A stretch of DNA of 64,000 nucleotides from Pseudomonas sp. FP198 (GCF_030687895.1 NZ_CP117452.1:1629501-1693500); one strand, 5' to 3'; shown: positions 18,514 to 28,474, counted from the stretch's first letter. Notes: generated by a model not told the origin, from the letters alone. Numbers and translations are program-made.

Positions 18514-18612
18514 GGTGTGTTCCCGGATCGAATATTTGAAAAACGTCGATGCGTCCACGCTAAAGCAAAGCCGCATGGCGCAACAGACTCAATTAAAAGC
18601 AAAAGTAGCGGT

Positions 18613-19398
18613 TCACGCCGCTTTCGGTGGAAATTTCGGCGCGTGCAGGCCCAGTTCCCGGCCGCGCCTGACCATGCCCATGATGTCCTCGTGGGCCAGG
18701 TCGAACAGGCGCTTGAGCTCGGGCAGGACGAAATACACCGGCTGCAGGATGTCGATGCGATACGGCGTGCGCATGGCCTCCAGCGGGTCGAAGGCCTGAT
18801 GCTCCGGCTCGTCCGACAGGCAATAAACGGTTTCCTTGGGGGAAGACAGGATGCCGCCGCCGTAGATGCGCCGACCGTGCGGGGTGTCCACCAGGCCGAA
18901 CTCGATGGTCATCCAGTAGAGGCGCGCCAGGTAAACGCGTTCTTCCTTGGAAGCCTGTAGGCCAAGTTTGCCGTAGGTGTGGGTAAATTCAGCGAACCAT
19001 GGGTTGGTCAGCAGCGGACAGTGGCCGAAGATCTCGTGGAAAATATCCGGCTCTTGCAGGTAATCGAGTTCTTCACGGGTACGAATAAACGTCGCGACCG
19101 GAAACTGTTTGCTGGCGAGCAGTTCGAAGAACGTCTGGAACGGAATCAGCGCCGGTACCCGGGCGACTTGCCAGCCCGTGGTCGCGCCGAGCACCTTGTT
19201 GATTTCCCCCAGTTGCGGGATGCGGTCGTGGGGCAGGCCAAGCTTGTCGATGCCGTCCAGGTATTCCTGGCACGCACGGCCTTCAATGACCTTCAGCTGG
19301 CGGGTGATCAGCGTATTCCACACCGCGTGTTCTTCGGCGGGGTAGTCGATAAAACCTTGCGCATCGGGCTCGCGGGCCACGTATTGCGTCTGCTTCAT
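18613..19398 (-). CDS. phhA: Phenylalanine 4-monooxygenase PhhA
   Basis: 261 residues, a monomeric bacterial-type phenylalanine hydroxylase that converts L-Phe to L-Tyr using tetrahydropterin and O2. The iron facial triad is intact: His121 and His126 in IFHEIFGHCPLL, and Glu166 in YWMTIEFG. The ATG at 19398 has CAGGAGAGC in front of it. First gene of the operon; a TyrR-type operator upstream (19532-19549) fits activation by PhhR. Confidence 0.96.
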   Translation of the reverse strand: MKQTQYVAREPDAQGFIDYPAEEHAVWNTLITRQLKVIEGRACQEYLDGIDKLGLPHDRIPQLGEINKVLGATTGWQVARVPALIPFQTFFELLASKQFPVATFIRTREELDYLQEPDIFHEIFGHCPLLTNPWFAEFTHTYGKLGLQASKEERVYLARLYWMTIEFGLVDTPHGRRIYGGGILSSPKETVYCLSDEPEHQAFDPLEAMRTPYRIDILQPVYFVLPELKRLFDLAHEDIMGMVRRGRELGLHAPKFPPKAA

Positions 19399-19531
19399 GC
19401 TGCTCTCCTGCTGATATCCCTCAAGGGAAGACTTGTTTTTTGTTATGTCCAGCGATGCGTTAGAGATAACTCGAAGCAGGGGCGCGTGCAGCAAGCCGAC
19501 TCAGGACTGAAAGGCTTTTCAGTGGTGGATT

Positions 19532-19549
19532 CGTAAACTTTTCGTTACG
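19532..19549. promoter_or_regulatory. Candidate PhhR/TyrR box between phhA and phhR
   Basis: CGTAAACTTTTCGTTACG contains GTAA-N8-TTAC with exact dyad spacing, matching the core of the TGTAAA-N6-TTTACA box known for TyrR/PhhR. It lies about 135 bases upstream of the phhA start in the phhA/phhR intergenic region. A second, weaker dyad (TGTA-N8-TACA at 19587-19602) has spacing two bases too short. Confidence 0.6.
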
Positions 19550-19650
19550 GATTTGCGGGTATAGCCGCTTTGAAGGGATGTCAGGCTGTAAAACCTCCTA
19601 CAACTGTCACATAATCTTGACGACTATTTGCGCTGCCAGGCAAAAACCTC

Positions 19651-19692
19651 GTGGCGAGGGAGCTTGCTCCCGCCGGGCTGCGCCGCAGTCCT
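19651..19692. repeat. Single REP unit upstream of phhR
   Basis: One GTGGCGAGGGAGCTTGCTCC REP arm without an inverted partner, ending 37 bases before the phhR ATG. It sits within the 331-base phhA-phhR gap (19399-19729), which otherwise holds only the PhhR-box candidates. Confidence 0.75.
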
Positions 19693-19729
19693 CTATCCCA
19701 AACGCTTGCCTACACACATCGGGCCTCTT

Positions 19730-21289
19730 ATGCGCATCAAAGTCCATTGCCAGAATCGCATCGGCATCCTGCGGGACATCCTCAACCTGCTGGTGGAATA
19801 CGGCATCAACGTCGCTCGTGGCGAAGTGGGGGGCGAGCACGGCAATGCGATCTACCTGCATTGTCCGAACCTGATCAATATCCAGTTCCAGGCGTTGCGT
19901 CCGAAGTTCGAAGGGATCGCCGGGGTATTCGGCGTCAAACGGGTAGGGCTGATGCCCAGCGAACGTCGGCACATGGAGCTCAACGCCTTGCTCGGCGCCC
20001 TCGAGTTTCCGGTGCTGTCCATCGACATGGGCGGCTCTATTGTCGCGGCCAACCGGGCGGCGGCGCAGTTGCTCGGAGTGCGGGTCGACGAAGTGCCGGG
20101 CATCCCGCTGTCCCGCTACGCCGAGGATTTCGACTTGCCGGAGCTGGTGCGCGCCAACCAGTCGCGTATCAACGGGCTGCGGGTCAAGGTCAAGGGCGAT
20201 GTGTTCCTGGCCGACATCGCCCCGCTGCAATCGGAACACGACGACAGCGAAGCCATGGCCGGCGCGGTGCTGACCCTGCACCGCGCCGACCGGGTCGGCG
20301 AGCGTATCTACAATGTGCGCAAGCAGGAGCTGCGCGGCTTCGACAGCATTTTCCAGAGTTCGAAAGTGATGGCGGCAGTGGTTCGCGAGGCGCGGCGCAT
20401 GGCCCCGCTGGACGCGCCGCTGTTGATAGAAGGCGAAACCGGCACCGGCAAGGAACTGCTGGCCCGCGCCTGTCACCTGGCCAGTCCGCGCGGGCAGTCG
20501 CCGCTGATGGCGCTCAACTGCGCCGGGCTGCCGGAGTCCATGGCCGAGACCGAGTTGTTCGGCTACGGCCCCGGTGCCTTTGAAGGCGCCCGGGCCGAAG
20601 GCAAGCTCGGCCTGTTGGAGCTGACTGCGGGAGGCACGCTGTTCCTCGACGGCGTTGGGGAAATGAGCCCGCGCCTGCAAGTGAAGCTGCTGCGCTTTTT
20701 GCAGGACGGATGCTTTCGTCGCGTCGGCAGTGACGAAGAGGTCTACCTGGATGTCAGGGTGATCTGCGCGACCCAGGTCGACTTGTCCGAACTCTGCGCC
20801 CGAGGGGAATTCCGTCAGGATCTGTACCACCGCTTGAACGTGCTTTCGTTGCACATCCCCCCGCTGCGTGAATGCCTCGATGGGCTGGAGCCATTGGTGG
20901 AACATTTTCTCGACCAGGCCAGCCGCCAGATCGGCTGTCCGCTGCCAAGGCTTGCCCCGGCGGCGATGGAACGTCTCAGCCACTACCATTGGCCGGGCAA
21001 CGTCCGGCAGTTGGAAAACGTGCTGTTCCAGGCCGTTTCCCTGTGCGACGGCGGGAAGGTCAAGGCCGAGCACATCCGCCTGCCGGACTATGGCGTGCGC
21101 CAACCCCTTGGCGATTTTTCCCTGGAGGGTGGGCTGGACGAGATCGTCGGGCGTTTCGAGAAAGCGGTGCTGGAGCGCTTGTATTCCGAACATCCCAGCA
21201 GCCGGCAACTGGGCAAGCGGCTAGGGGTTTCCCATACGACTATTGCCAACAAGTTGCGTGAGTATGAAGTCGGTAAAACCGAGTCATAG
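19730..21289 (+). CDS. phhR: TyrR-family regulator of aromatic amino acid catabolism PhhR
   Basis: 519 residues: N-terminal ACT domain (1-75), PAS domain (about 80-190), AAA+ domain with Walker A GETGTGKE at 235-242 and Walker B FLDGVGE near 305-311, and a Fis-type HTH at the C-terminus (SSRQLGKRLGVSHTTIANKLREY). The loop that contacts sigma54 in true enhancer-binding proteins (GAFTGA) reads GAFEGA here and the Walker B Asp-Glu is DG, in line with TyrR/PhhR being able to act with sigma70. It activates the phh operon in response to Phe/Tyr. The ATG at 19730 starts the ACT domain directly; an in-frame upstream extension overlaps a REP unit and is rejected. Confidence 0.93.
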   Translation: MRIKVHCQNRIGILRDILNLLVEYGINVARGEVGGEHGNAIYLHCPNLINIQFQALRPKFEGIAGVFGVKRVGLMPSERRHMELNALLGALEFPVLSIDMGGSIVAANRAAAQLLGVRVDEVPGIPLSRYAEDFDLPELVRANQSRINGLRVKVKGDVFLADIAPLQSEHDDSEAMAGAVLTLHRADRVGERIYNVRKQELRGFDSIFQSSKVMAAVVREARRMAPLDAPLLIEGETGTGKELLARACHLASPRGQSPLMALNCAGLPESMAETELFGYGPGAFEGARAEGKLGLLELTAGGTLFLDGVGEMSPRLQVKLLRFLQDGCFRRVGSDEEVYLDVRVICATQVDLSELCARGEFRQDLYHRLNVLSLHIPPLRECLDGLEPLVEHFLDQASRQIGCPLPRLAPAAMERLSHYHWPGNVRQLENVLFQAVSLCDGGKVKAEHIRLPDYGVRQPLGDFSLEGGLDEIVGRFEKAVLERLYSEHPSSRQLGKRLGVSHTTIANKLREYEVGKTES

Positions 21290-21317
21290 CTATTTATCTA
21301 TTGTGTTTGTGCCGGCC

Positions 21318-21417
21318 ATCGCGAGCAAGCTCGCTCCCACAGGGTTTTCCAAATGCACCCCAACCCGCAGAGCGCTGAAGATCCAATGTGGGAGCGAGCT
21401 TGCTCGCGATGGCGGCA
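21318..21417. repeat. Inverted REP pair between phhR and flgF
   Basis: GCGAGCAAGCTCGCTCCCAC and its inverted copy (GTGGGAGCGAGCTTGCTCGC). The same group occurs at 7034-7109. It occupies the start of the 337-base gap 21290-21626, whose distal part carries the sigma54 promoter for flgF. Confidence 0.85.
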
Positions 21418-21553
21418 GTGGCCATCACCCGGGGACAAGCATTGCCACCCACCGGCATGACACCGCCGGTTTTTCGTCTTCGATACACTCCCATAATCCC
21501 TTCCTGTTCCTCCAAGTCCTTTGTTTACCGTGCTCATCAGCGCCAGAAAAAAG

Positions 21554-21570
21554 TTGGTCTGCTAATTGCT
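21554..21570 (+). promoter_or_regulatory. Sigma54 (-24/-12) promoter of flgFGHIJKL
   Basis: TTGGTCTGCTAATTGCT has the invariant GG (21556-57) and GC (21568-69) with the required 10-base spacing. It starts 73 bases upstream of the flgF GTG. In P. aeruginosa, flg genes of this class need RpoN with FleR/FleQ. Confidence 0.7.
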
Positions 21571-21626
21571 TAAGGCTCTGCAACACAGCAGTGGGCGGCA
21601 AACGTCCGGCATGCAGAGGAACGACA

Positions 21627-22364
21627 GTGGACAAGTACCTTTATGTGGCAATGACCGGCGCCAGCCAGAACGCACTGGCGCAGCGGGCCCATGCCAACAA
21701 CCTGGCGAACATCTCCACCAACGGTTTTCAGAAAGACCTGGAGCAGGCACGTTCGATGCCGGTGTTCGGCGACAGCTTTCCGGCGCGGGCGTTTGCCATG
21801 TCTGAACGGCCTGCTACCGATTTCACCCCGGGTGCGCTGATTGAAACCGGCCGTGAACTGGACGTGGCGGTCAGCGGGCCGGGCTGGATGGCCGTGCAGA
21901 ACCCCGACGGTGGCGAAAGCTACGTGCGCACCGGCAGCCTCAACGTCGACGCCCTTGGCGTGCTGCGCGCCGGCAACGGCATGCCGGTGATGGGCAACGG
22001 CGGTCCGATCGCCGTGCCGCCAGAGCAGAAAATCGAAATCGGCCAGGACGGCACCATCAGTATCCGCGCCATGGGCGAAGGCCCACGGGTGATGGCTGAA
22101 GTGGACCGCATCAAGCTGGTCAACCCGGACCTCAAGACCATGACCAAAGGCCTGGACGGCTCGATCCGTTCCAAGGACGGCCAGCCGGCGCCCATCGATG
22201 GCAACGTGCAGTTGGTATCGGGGTTCCAGGAAGCGAGCAACGTCAATGCCGTGGATGAGATGACTTCGGTGCTGGCCCTGGCCAAGCAGTTCGAGCTTCA
22301 CGTCAAGATGATGACCACCGCCAAAGAAGGCGATGAGGCCATGGCTCGGGTCTTGCAGATCTAA
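21627..22364 (+). CDS. flgF: Flagellar proximal rod protein FlgF
   Basis: 245 residues. It carries the N-terminal rod-protein helix (AHANNLANISTNGFQKDLEQ) and the C-terminal conserved helix (NAVDEMTSVLALAKQFELHVKMM) of the flagellar axial family. It forms part of the proximal rod crossing the periplasm. The GTG at 21627 (VDKYLYVAMTG) is chosen because AGAGGA lies 6 bases upstream and the length fits the family. First gene of a seven-gene hook-rod operon. Unusually, its upstream neighbour is phhR rather than flgE. Confidence 0.95.
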   Translation: MDKYLYVAMTGASQNALAQRAHANNLANISTNGFQKDLEQARSMPVFGDSFPARAFAMSERPATDFTPGALIETGRELDVAVSGPGWMAVQNPDGGESYVRTGSLNVDALGVLRAGNGMPVMGNGGPIAVPPEQKIEIGQDGTISIRAMGEGPRVMAEVDRIKLVNPDLKTMTKGLDGSIRSKDGQPAPIDGNVQLVSGFQEASNVNAVDEMTSVLALAKQFELHVKMMTTAKEGDEAMARVLQI

Positions 22365-22413
22365 TCATTAATTACAGCGCTGCGCCGAAAAACAGGCGTA
22401 TGAGGAGAATCGA

Positions 22414-23199
22414 ATGCTTCCGGCTCTTTGGGTTGCCAAAACAGGTCTGTCCGCCCAGGACACCAACCTTTCCACTATTTCCAACAACCTGGCGAACGTC
22501 TCGACCACGGGTTTCAAACGTGATCGCGCCGAGTTCCAGGACCTGCTCTACCAGGTAAAACGCCAGCCAGGCGCCCAGTCGACCCAGGACAGCGAATTGC
22601 CGTCGGGCCTGCAAGTGGGTACCGGTGTGCGTATTGTCGGCACCCAGAAAAACTTCAACGCTGGTAGCCTGCAAACCACCGAGCAGCCGCTGGACATGGC
22701 CATCGACGGTCGCGGTTTCTTCCAGATCCTGCAGCCGGACGGCACCACGTCCTACACCCGTGACGGTACCTTCCACCTCGACTCCAACGGCCAGATCGTC
22801 AACGCCAGCGGTTTCGCCCTGGAGCCGGCCATCGTCATCCCGAACGATGCGCAGACATTCACCGTGGGCCGTGACGGCACCGTGTCCATCACCGTGGCGG
22901 GCAACCCGGCCGCGCAGGTGATCGGTAACCTGCAGACCGCTGACTTCATCAACCCGGCCGGCCTGCAGGCGGTGGGTAACAACCTGTTCCTGGAAACCGC
23001 TGCCAGCGGCGCGCCGCAAGTCGGCACCCCGGGCCTGAACGGTTTCGGCACCACGCTGCAGAACACCCTGGAAACCTCCAACGTGAGCACCGTCGAGGAG
23101 ATGGTCAACATGATCACCACCCAGCGCGCCTACGAGATGAACTCCAAGGTGATCTCCACCGCCGACCAGATGCTCTCGTTCGTCACGCAGAACCTGTAA
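22414..23199 (+). CDS. flgG: Flagellar distal rod protein FlgG
   Basis: 261 residues. The N-terminus LPALWVAKTGLSAQDTNL and ISNNLANVSTTGFKRDRAEFQ, and the C-terminus STVEEMVNMITTQRAYEMNSKVI, are hallmarks of FlgG, which builds the distal rod. AGGAGAATCG precedes the ATG. It follows flgF after 49 bases. Confidence 0.98.
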   Translation: MLPALWVAKTGLSAQDTNLSTISNNLANVSTTGFKRDRAEFQDLLYQVKRQPGAQSTQDSELPSGLQVGTGVRIVGTQKNFNAGSLQTTEQPLDMAIDGRGFFQILQPDGTTSYTRDGTFHLDSNGQIVNASGFALEPAIVIPNDAQTFTVGRDGTVSITVAGNPAAQVIGNLQTADFINPAGLQAVGNNLFLETAASGAPQVGTPGLNGFGTTLQNTLETSNVSTVEEMVNMITTQRAYEMNSKVISTADQMLSFVTQNL

Positions 23200-23270
23200 T
23201 ACGTCGCTAAATCCGTCATTACGTAGATAGGGCGGCCCCAGGGTCGCCTGCAACACCAAGAGGTAGGGTC

Positions 23271-23966
23271 ATGAATCGCTTTGTATCTGTTCTGGCATTG
23301 AGTGGGATTACCGCGCTGGCGGGCTGTGTCGCGCCAACGCCCAAGCCCAATGACCCGTATTACGCTCCGGTGTTGCCACGCACGCCGTTGCCGGCTGCCG
23401 CCAATAACGGCTCGATCTACCAGGCTGGCTTCGAACAGAACCTGTACAGCGACCGCAAGGCTTTCCGGGTCGGTGACATCATCACCATCACCTTGAACGA
23501 GCGGACCCAGGCCAGCAAGAACGCCAACTCGCAAATCGACAAGACCAGCCAGACCAGCGTCGGCCTGACGTCGCTGTTCGGCTCCAGCCTGACCACCAAC
23601 AACCCGATCGGTGGCGGCGACCTGAGCCTCAACGCCGGCTACGGCTCCGACCGGTCGACCCAAGGCGACAGCCAGTCCGGCCAGAGCAACAGCCTGACCG
23701 GTTCGATCACCGTGACCGTCGCCGATGTACTGCCCAACGGCATCATCGCCGTACGCGGCGAGAAGTGGTTGACGCTCAATACCGGTGACGAACTGGTGCG
23801 CATCGCTGGCATGGTCCGCGCCGATGACATTTCCACCGACAACACTGTTCCGTCGACCCGCGTGGCCGATGCGCGCATCACCTATTCGGGCACTGGTGCC
23901 TTTGCCGATGCGAGCCAGCCAGGTTGGTTCGACCGTTTCTTCCTCAGCCCGAAGTTCCCTTTCTAG
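23271..23966 (+). CDS. flgH: Flagellar L-ring lipoprotein FlgH
   Basis: 231 residues with a lipoprotein signal (lipobox LAGC, Cys19), so it is anchored in the outer membrane, where it forms the L-ring. The family core [27 protein letters not shown] and the C-terminal [24 protein letters not shown] are present. Its stop is directly followed by the flgI GTG with no gap. Confidence 0.97.
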   Translation: MNRFVSVLALSGITALAGCVAPTPKPNDPYYAPVLPRTPLPAAANNGSIYQAGFEQNLYSDRKAFRVGDIITITLNERTQASKNANSQIDKTSQTSVGLTSLFGSSLTTNNPIGGGDLSLNAGYGSDRSTQGDSQSGQSNSLTGSITVTVADVLPNGIIAVRGEKWLTLNTGDELVRIAGMVRADDISTDNTVPSTRVADARITYSGTGAFADASQPGWFDRFFLSPKFPF

Positions 23967-25082
23967 GTGATCAAGTTGAATCTTAAACAGCTGTTGATCG
24001 GTGCCCTGGTGATGTCGGCAGCCTTCAGCGCTCAAGCCGAGCGCCTGAAGGACATCGCCAGCATTTCCGGCGTGCGTTCCAACCAGTTGATCGGTTACGG
24101 CCTGGTCGTGGGCCTGAACGGTACCGGTGACCAGACCACCCAGACTCCATTCACCCTGCAGACTTTCAACAACATGCTGTCGCAGTTCGGCATCAAGGTG
24201 CCGGCCGGCTCCGGCAACGTGCAGTTGAAGAACGTCGCGGCGGTGTCGATCAGTGCCGACCTGCCGCCGTTCGCCAAGCCCGGCCAGCAAGTGGATATCA
24301 CTGTCTCGTCCATCGGTAACTCGAAGAGCCTGCGTGGCGGCACCTTGCTGCTGACCCCGCTCAAGGGTATCGACGGCAACGTCTACGCCATCGCCCAGGG
24401 CAACCTGGTGGTGGGCGGGTTCGATGCCGAGGGTCGTGATGGTTCGAAGATCACCGTCAACGTTCCGTCGGCCGGCCGTATTCCCGGTGGTGCGTCGGTT
24501 GAACGTGCCGTGCCGAGCGGCTTCAACCAGGGCAACAGCCTGACCTTGAACCTCAACCGTTCCGACTTCACCACGGCCAAGCGCATCGTCGACAAGATCA
24601 ACGACATGCTCGGCCCAGGCGTGGCCCAGGCCATCGACGGTGGCTCGATTCGCGTCACCGCGCCACTGGATCCGAGCCAGCGCGTCGACTACCTGTCGAT
24701 CCTCGAAAACCTCGAGGTCGATCCGGGCCAGGCGGTGGCGAAGGTCATCATCAACTCGCGTACCGGCACCATCGTGATCGGTCAGAACGTCAAGGTTTCG
24801 CCGGCCGCCGTGACCCACGGCAGCCTGACCGTGACTATCACCGAAGACCCGATCGTCAGCCAGCCGGGGCCATTGTCCAACGGCCAGACCGCCGTGGTTC
24901 CGCGCTCGCGGGTCAATGCCGAGCAGGAAGCCAAGCCGATGTTCAAGTTCGGCCCGGGCACCACCCTGGATGAGATCGTCCGGGCGGTGAACCAGGTCGG
25001 CGCGGCACCGGGCGACCTGATGGCGATTCTCGAAGCCTTGAAGCAGGCCGGCGCGTTGCAAGCCGACCTGATCGTGATTTAA
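23967..25082 (+). CDS. flgI: Flagellar P-ring protein FlgI
   Basis: 371 residues. A Sec signal peptide (cleavage likely after SAQA, residue 24) is followed by the highly conserved [31 protein letters not shown]. Periplasmic; assembles the P-ring around the rod in peptidoglycan. The start is the GTG at 23967, the first base after the flgH TAG, so translation is probably coupled. The C-terminal [30 protein letters not shown] is intact. Confidence 0.97.
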   Translation: MIKLNLKQLLIGALVMSAAFSAQAERLKDIASISGVRSNQLIGYGLVVGLNGTGDQTTQTPFTLQTFNNMLSQFGIKVPAGSGNVQLKNVAAVSISADLPPFAKPGQQVDITVSSIGNSKSLRGGTLLLTPLKGIDGNVYAIAQGNLVVGGFDAEGRDGSKITVNVPSAGRIPGGASVERAVPSGFNQGNSLTLNLNRSDFTTAKRIVDKINDMLGPGVAQAIDGGSIRVTAPLDPSQRVDYLSILENLEVDPGQAVAKVIINSRTGTIVIGQNVKVSPAAVTHGSLTVTITEDPIVSQPGPLSNGQTAVVPRSRVNAEQEAKPMFKFGPGTTLDEIVRAVNQVGAAPGDLMAILEALKQAGALQADLIVI

Positions 25083-25092
25083 GGAACGAGCC

Positions 25093-26397
25093 ATGGATAT
25101 GCGCAAGGGCGCTTTGATCAGCGGCGATTCGGGGTCCTACTCGGACCTCAACCGCCTGAACCAGCTCAAGGTCGGCGACAAGAACAGCGACGGTAACCTG
25201 CGCAAGGTGGCGCAGGAGTTCGAGTCGCTGTTCCTTGGCGAGATGCTCAAGTCCATGCGTTCGGCCACCGAAGCGATGGGCAAGGACAATCCGATGAATA
25301 CTGCCGAAGCCAAGCAGTATCAGGAAATGTACGACCAGCAGCTGGCCGTTTCGATGTCTCGCGAGGGCGGCGGTATCGGCCTGGCCGACGTGTTGCTGCG
25401 CCAGATGTCGAAGAACAAACCGACGGCGCCAGGTGAGGCGGCTACGTTGTCCGCCGCCAAGCAGCAAGAGGCGCTGGACAAGGTGACCAAGCCGGTTGCA
25501 ACGCCGGTGGCCGCCGGAACGCTGCCCACCGACGGGCCTTTGTCGCGCACCAATGGCCAGCGCCCGCTGTGGGCTTCGCGGGCCGTGAACGCGCCGCAAG
25601 GTGCAGGCGAGGGCGTGCACCGCAACGATATGGAATTGCTCAACCAGCGTCGCCTGGCGCTGCCGCCGAAACTGGCCGACCGCCTGCTCGCCGGGCTGGT
25701 GCCCGCGGCTGCGGCCTCGACCGAGGCGCCCGCACAGAACATCCTGCCTGACCGCGCCGTTGCCGCCGTCAAGCCGGCCACCGGCGAATTGGCCAATGGT
25801 GACTGGCTGGCCGCGCTCAAGGATTCCGAGGCCAAAGGGCAGGTACAGGTTTATGGGCGCGCCGTGGCACAACCGCCACTGGCGCCGGCCCGCAAAGCGT
25901 TCCGCGATGCCGATGAATTCGTCAATGCGATGTTGCCGATGGCCAAGGAGGCCGCCGAGCGCATCGGTGTCGATCCGCGTTACCTGGTGGCCCAGGCCGC
26001 CCTGGAAACCGGTTGGGGTAAATCGGTCATGCGTCAGCCTGATGGCAGCAGCAGTCACAACCTGTTCGGCATCAAGGCCAGCAAGAACTGGACGGGCGAT
26101 TCGGCGCGGGCAATCACCAGCGAATTCCGCAACGGTGAGATGGTCAAGGAAACCGCCGAGTTCCGTTCCTACGCGTCGTACCGCGACAGCTTCCATGACC
26201 TGGTCAATCTGCTGCAAAGCAACAGTCGCTATCAAGCTGTGCTGAAGTCGGCCGATAACCCGGAACAGTTTGTACGCGAGTTGCAGAAGGCCGGTTACGC
26301 CACCGACCCGAACTACGCCAGCAAGATTTCGCAGATAGCTCGGCAGATGACGAGTCCACAAAACTTCGCTTCGGCAAGCGCTACCACGATTTTATAA
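25093..26397 (+). CDS. flgJ: Flagellar rod cap/peptidoglycan hydrolase FlgJ
   Basis: 434 residues. The N-terminal rod-capping domain (about 1-110; RKVAQEFESLFLGEMLKSMR) is followed by a long Ala/Pro linker. The C-terminal half is a glucosaminidase domain (LVAQAALETGWGKSV, with the catalytic Glu, then NLFGIKA). It cuts a hole in peptidoglycan for the growing rod. Longer than enteric FlgJ (about 313) mainly through the linker, as is common in Pseudomonas. Confidence 0.96.
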   Translation: MDMRKGALISGDSGSYSDLNRLNQLKVGDKNSDGNLRKVAQEFESLFLGEMLKSMRSATEAMGKDNPMNTAEAKQYQEMYDQQLAVSMSREGGGIGLADVLLRQMSKNKPTAPGEAATLSAAKQQEALDKVTKPVATPVAAGTLPTDGPLSRTNGQRPLWASRAVNAPQGAGEGVHRNDMELLNQRRLALPPKLADRLLAGLVPAAAASTEAPAQNILPDRAVAAVKPATGELANGDWLAALKDSEAKGQVQVYGRAVAQPPLAPARKAFRDADEFVNAMLPMAKEAAERIGVDPRYLVAQAALETGWGKSVMRQPDGSSSHNLFGIKASKNWTGDSARAITSEFRNGEMVKETAEFRSYASYRDSFHDLVNLLQSNSRYQAVLKSADNPEQFVRELQKAGYATDPNYASKISQIARQMTSPQNFASASATTIL

Positions 26398-26407
26398 GGA
26401 TTGAACC

Positions 26408-28474
26408 ATGAGTCTGCTCAACATAGGGATGTCGGGCCTGTCGGCCAGCCAGTTCGCCCTGTTAACCACGGGTAACAACATTGCCAACGTCGATACCGAT
26501 GGGTATTCGCGCCAGCAGACCGTGCAGGGCACCAAGGCTTCCAATCAATACGGCAACGTGTTCATCGGTTCCGGCACCACCCTGGCCGACGTGCGGCGGG
26601 TATACAACGCCTATCTCGAAGCGCAGTTGAAGACCACCACCTCGCTCAACAGCGACGCGGCGGCCTACCAGTCGCAGATTTCCCCGCTCGATGCGCTGTT
26701 GTCGGACACCGGCACCGGTCTTAATGGTGCCCTGACCAAGTTCTTCGCCTCGGTGCAGAACGTCAACGCCAAGCCGGGCGACGATGCGTCCCGCCAGCTG
26801 CTGCTCAGCGATGCCCAGGCCATGAGCGCCCGGTTCAATTCCGTCGCCAGCGAGCTGAACAAACAGAGCGAGACCATCAACGGCAACCTCAAGACCATGG
26901 TCGAGCAGGTCAACAGCCTGGCTAACACCGTGGCTCAGTTGAACAAGAAAATCGCCGAGGTTTCCAACAGCGGTGGCGCACCCAACGACCTGCTCGATGC
27001 TCGCGGCGAAGTCATTCGGCAGATGTCCAGCCTGACCGGCACCCAGGTCGTGGAAAACGGCAGCAGCCTGGACATCTACCTGGGCTCCGGCCAGCCTCTG
27101 GTGCTGGGCACCACGGTCAACAAACTGGAAACCTCGCCGGACAAGAACGATCCGGGACGCCTGGGCATTCAGCTCAACAGCGGTTCCAGCGTCATGGACC
27201 TGACTTCGGTGCTCACCGGCGGCGAAATCGGCGGCCTGATGCGCTACCGCAGCACCGTGCTCGACCCGGCCATGAACGAGCTGGGGCGCGTGGCCCTGGT
27301 CGTTGCCGACCAGATGAACGCCATCCAGGCCTCGGGCATCGACCGCAACGGTGATTTTGGCTCCAACCTGTTCTCCAATATCAACAGCGCCGCGCAGGTA
27401 AGCCAGCGCAGCGTAGCGTCGCTGAACAACAGCACCGGGTCCGGCAACTTCGAAGTGGCCATCAAGGACACCGGCAAGCTGAGCACCAATGACTACAAGG
27501 TCACCTTCACCAGCGGCACCGACTACACCGTGCAGCGCCTGCCCGACGGCACGTCGATGGGCAGCTTCAGCACCACGACCAATCCACCGCCGGAAATCGA
27601 CGGTTTCTCGATGAAATTCGTCAACGGCACGGCGGCAACCGGCGACTCGTTCAAGCTGACCCCGACCCGCAACGCGGCGGCCAGCATCAAGACCGAGATG
27701 ACCGACTCCAAGCGGCTGGCGATCGCCGCGCCGCTGGGCGCCGCCATCGCATCCGGCGGCAGCGGCACGCTGAGCATTCCGGCCAGCGGCCAGCCGACCC
27801 TGACGACCAAGCTGGACATCTACGATTCCGCCACCACCACCATCATCCAGAATGGCATCAAGACGTCCACGCCGGTCAAGGTGGTGTTCGGTGATCCGTC
27901 CGCCGACGGCACCAGCCAGCCGTATCAGTTGCTCGATGCCCAGGGCAACGAGATCAGTACCGGTTCGATCAAGCCCGGAGAAAGCAACACCCTGAACCTG
28001 ACCATTCCGCTCAAGGATGCCAATGGCAACCCGATCACGGATGGCGCGACCCCGCCGGTACAACGCACGGTCGCTTTTGAAATGAGCATCGCCGGCGCAC
28101 CGACCAAAGGTGCCGCCATCAACGTCACGCTTACCCAACCCGGCAGCCTGGACAACCGTAACGGCACCGCCCTGGCCGACCTGCAGACAGGCAAGACTGT
28201 CGACACCAACAGCAACAGCAAAGGTATTTCCCTGAGCGATGCCTACGGCAAATTGGTCGAAGGCGTCGGTGCCAAGGCCGCCCAGGGCAAGCTCGACAGC
28301 GCCGCCACTGGCGCGATCCTGAAAAATGCCTCGGACGCCCGCGACTCGCTGTCCGGCGTCGACCTGGACGAAGAGACCGGGAACCTGGTGAAGTTCCAGC
28401 AGTACTACACCGCGTCCTCGCAGATCATCAAGGCGGCGCAGGAAATATTCAGCACTTTGATCAACAGTCTTTAA
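26408..28474 (+). CDS. flgK: Hook-filament junction protein FlgK (HAP1)
   Basis: 688 residues. The axial N-terminus is SLLNIGMSGLSASQFALLTTGNNIANVDTDGYSRQ (first 40 residues) and the C-terminal helix (SGVDLDEETGNLVKFQQYYTASSQIIKAAQEIFSTLINSL region) is intact. The first junction protein between hook and filament. AAGGATTGAACC precedes the ATG. The variable central domain accounts for the greater length than enteric FlgK. Confidence 0.97.
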   Translation: MSLLNIGMSGLSASQFALLTTGNNIANVDTDGYSRQQTVQGTKASNQYGNVFIGSGTTLADVRRVYNAYLEAQLKTTTSLNSDAAAYQSQISPLDALLSDTGTGLNGALTKFFASVQNVNAKPGDDASRQLLLSDAQAMSARFNSVASELNKQSETINGNLKTMVEQVNSLANTVAQLNKKIAEVSNSGGAPNDLLDARGEVIRQMSSLTGTQVVENGSSLDIYLGSGQPLVLGTTVNKLETSPDKNDPGRLGIQLNSGSSVMDLTSVLTGGEIGGLMRYRSTVLDPAMNELGRVALVVADQMNAIQASGIDRNGDFGSNLFSNINSAAQVSQRSVASLNNSTGSGNFEVAIKDTGKLSTNDYKVTFTSGTDYTVQRLPDGTSMGSFSTTTNPPPEIDGFSMKFVNGTAATGDSFKLTPTRNAAASIKTEMTDSKRLAIAAPLGAAIASGGSGTLSIPASGQPTLTTKLDIYDSATTTIIQNGIKTSTPVKVVFGDPSADGTSQPYQLLDAQGNEISTGSIKPGESNTLNLTIPLKDANGNPITDGATPPVQRTVAFEMSIAGAPTKGAAINVTLTQPGSLDNRNGTALADLQTGKTVDTNSNSKGISLSDAYGKLVEGVGAKAAQGKLDSAATGAILKNASDARDSLSGVDLDEETGNLVKFQQYYTASSQIIKAAQEIFSTLINSL

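Noticed and set aside
19480..19500. Sigma54 promoter for phhA on the minus strand
   Set aside because: The only candidate has 11 rather than 10 bases between the key dinucleotides and lacks GG.
19587..19602. Second PhhR box (TGTA-N8-TACA)
   Set aside because: Spacing is two bases shorter than the known TGTA-N10-TACA dyad, so it is not listed as a site.
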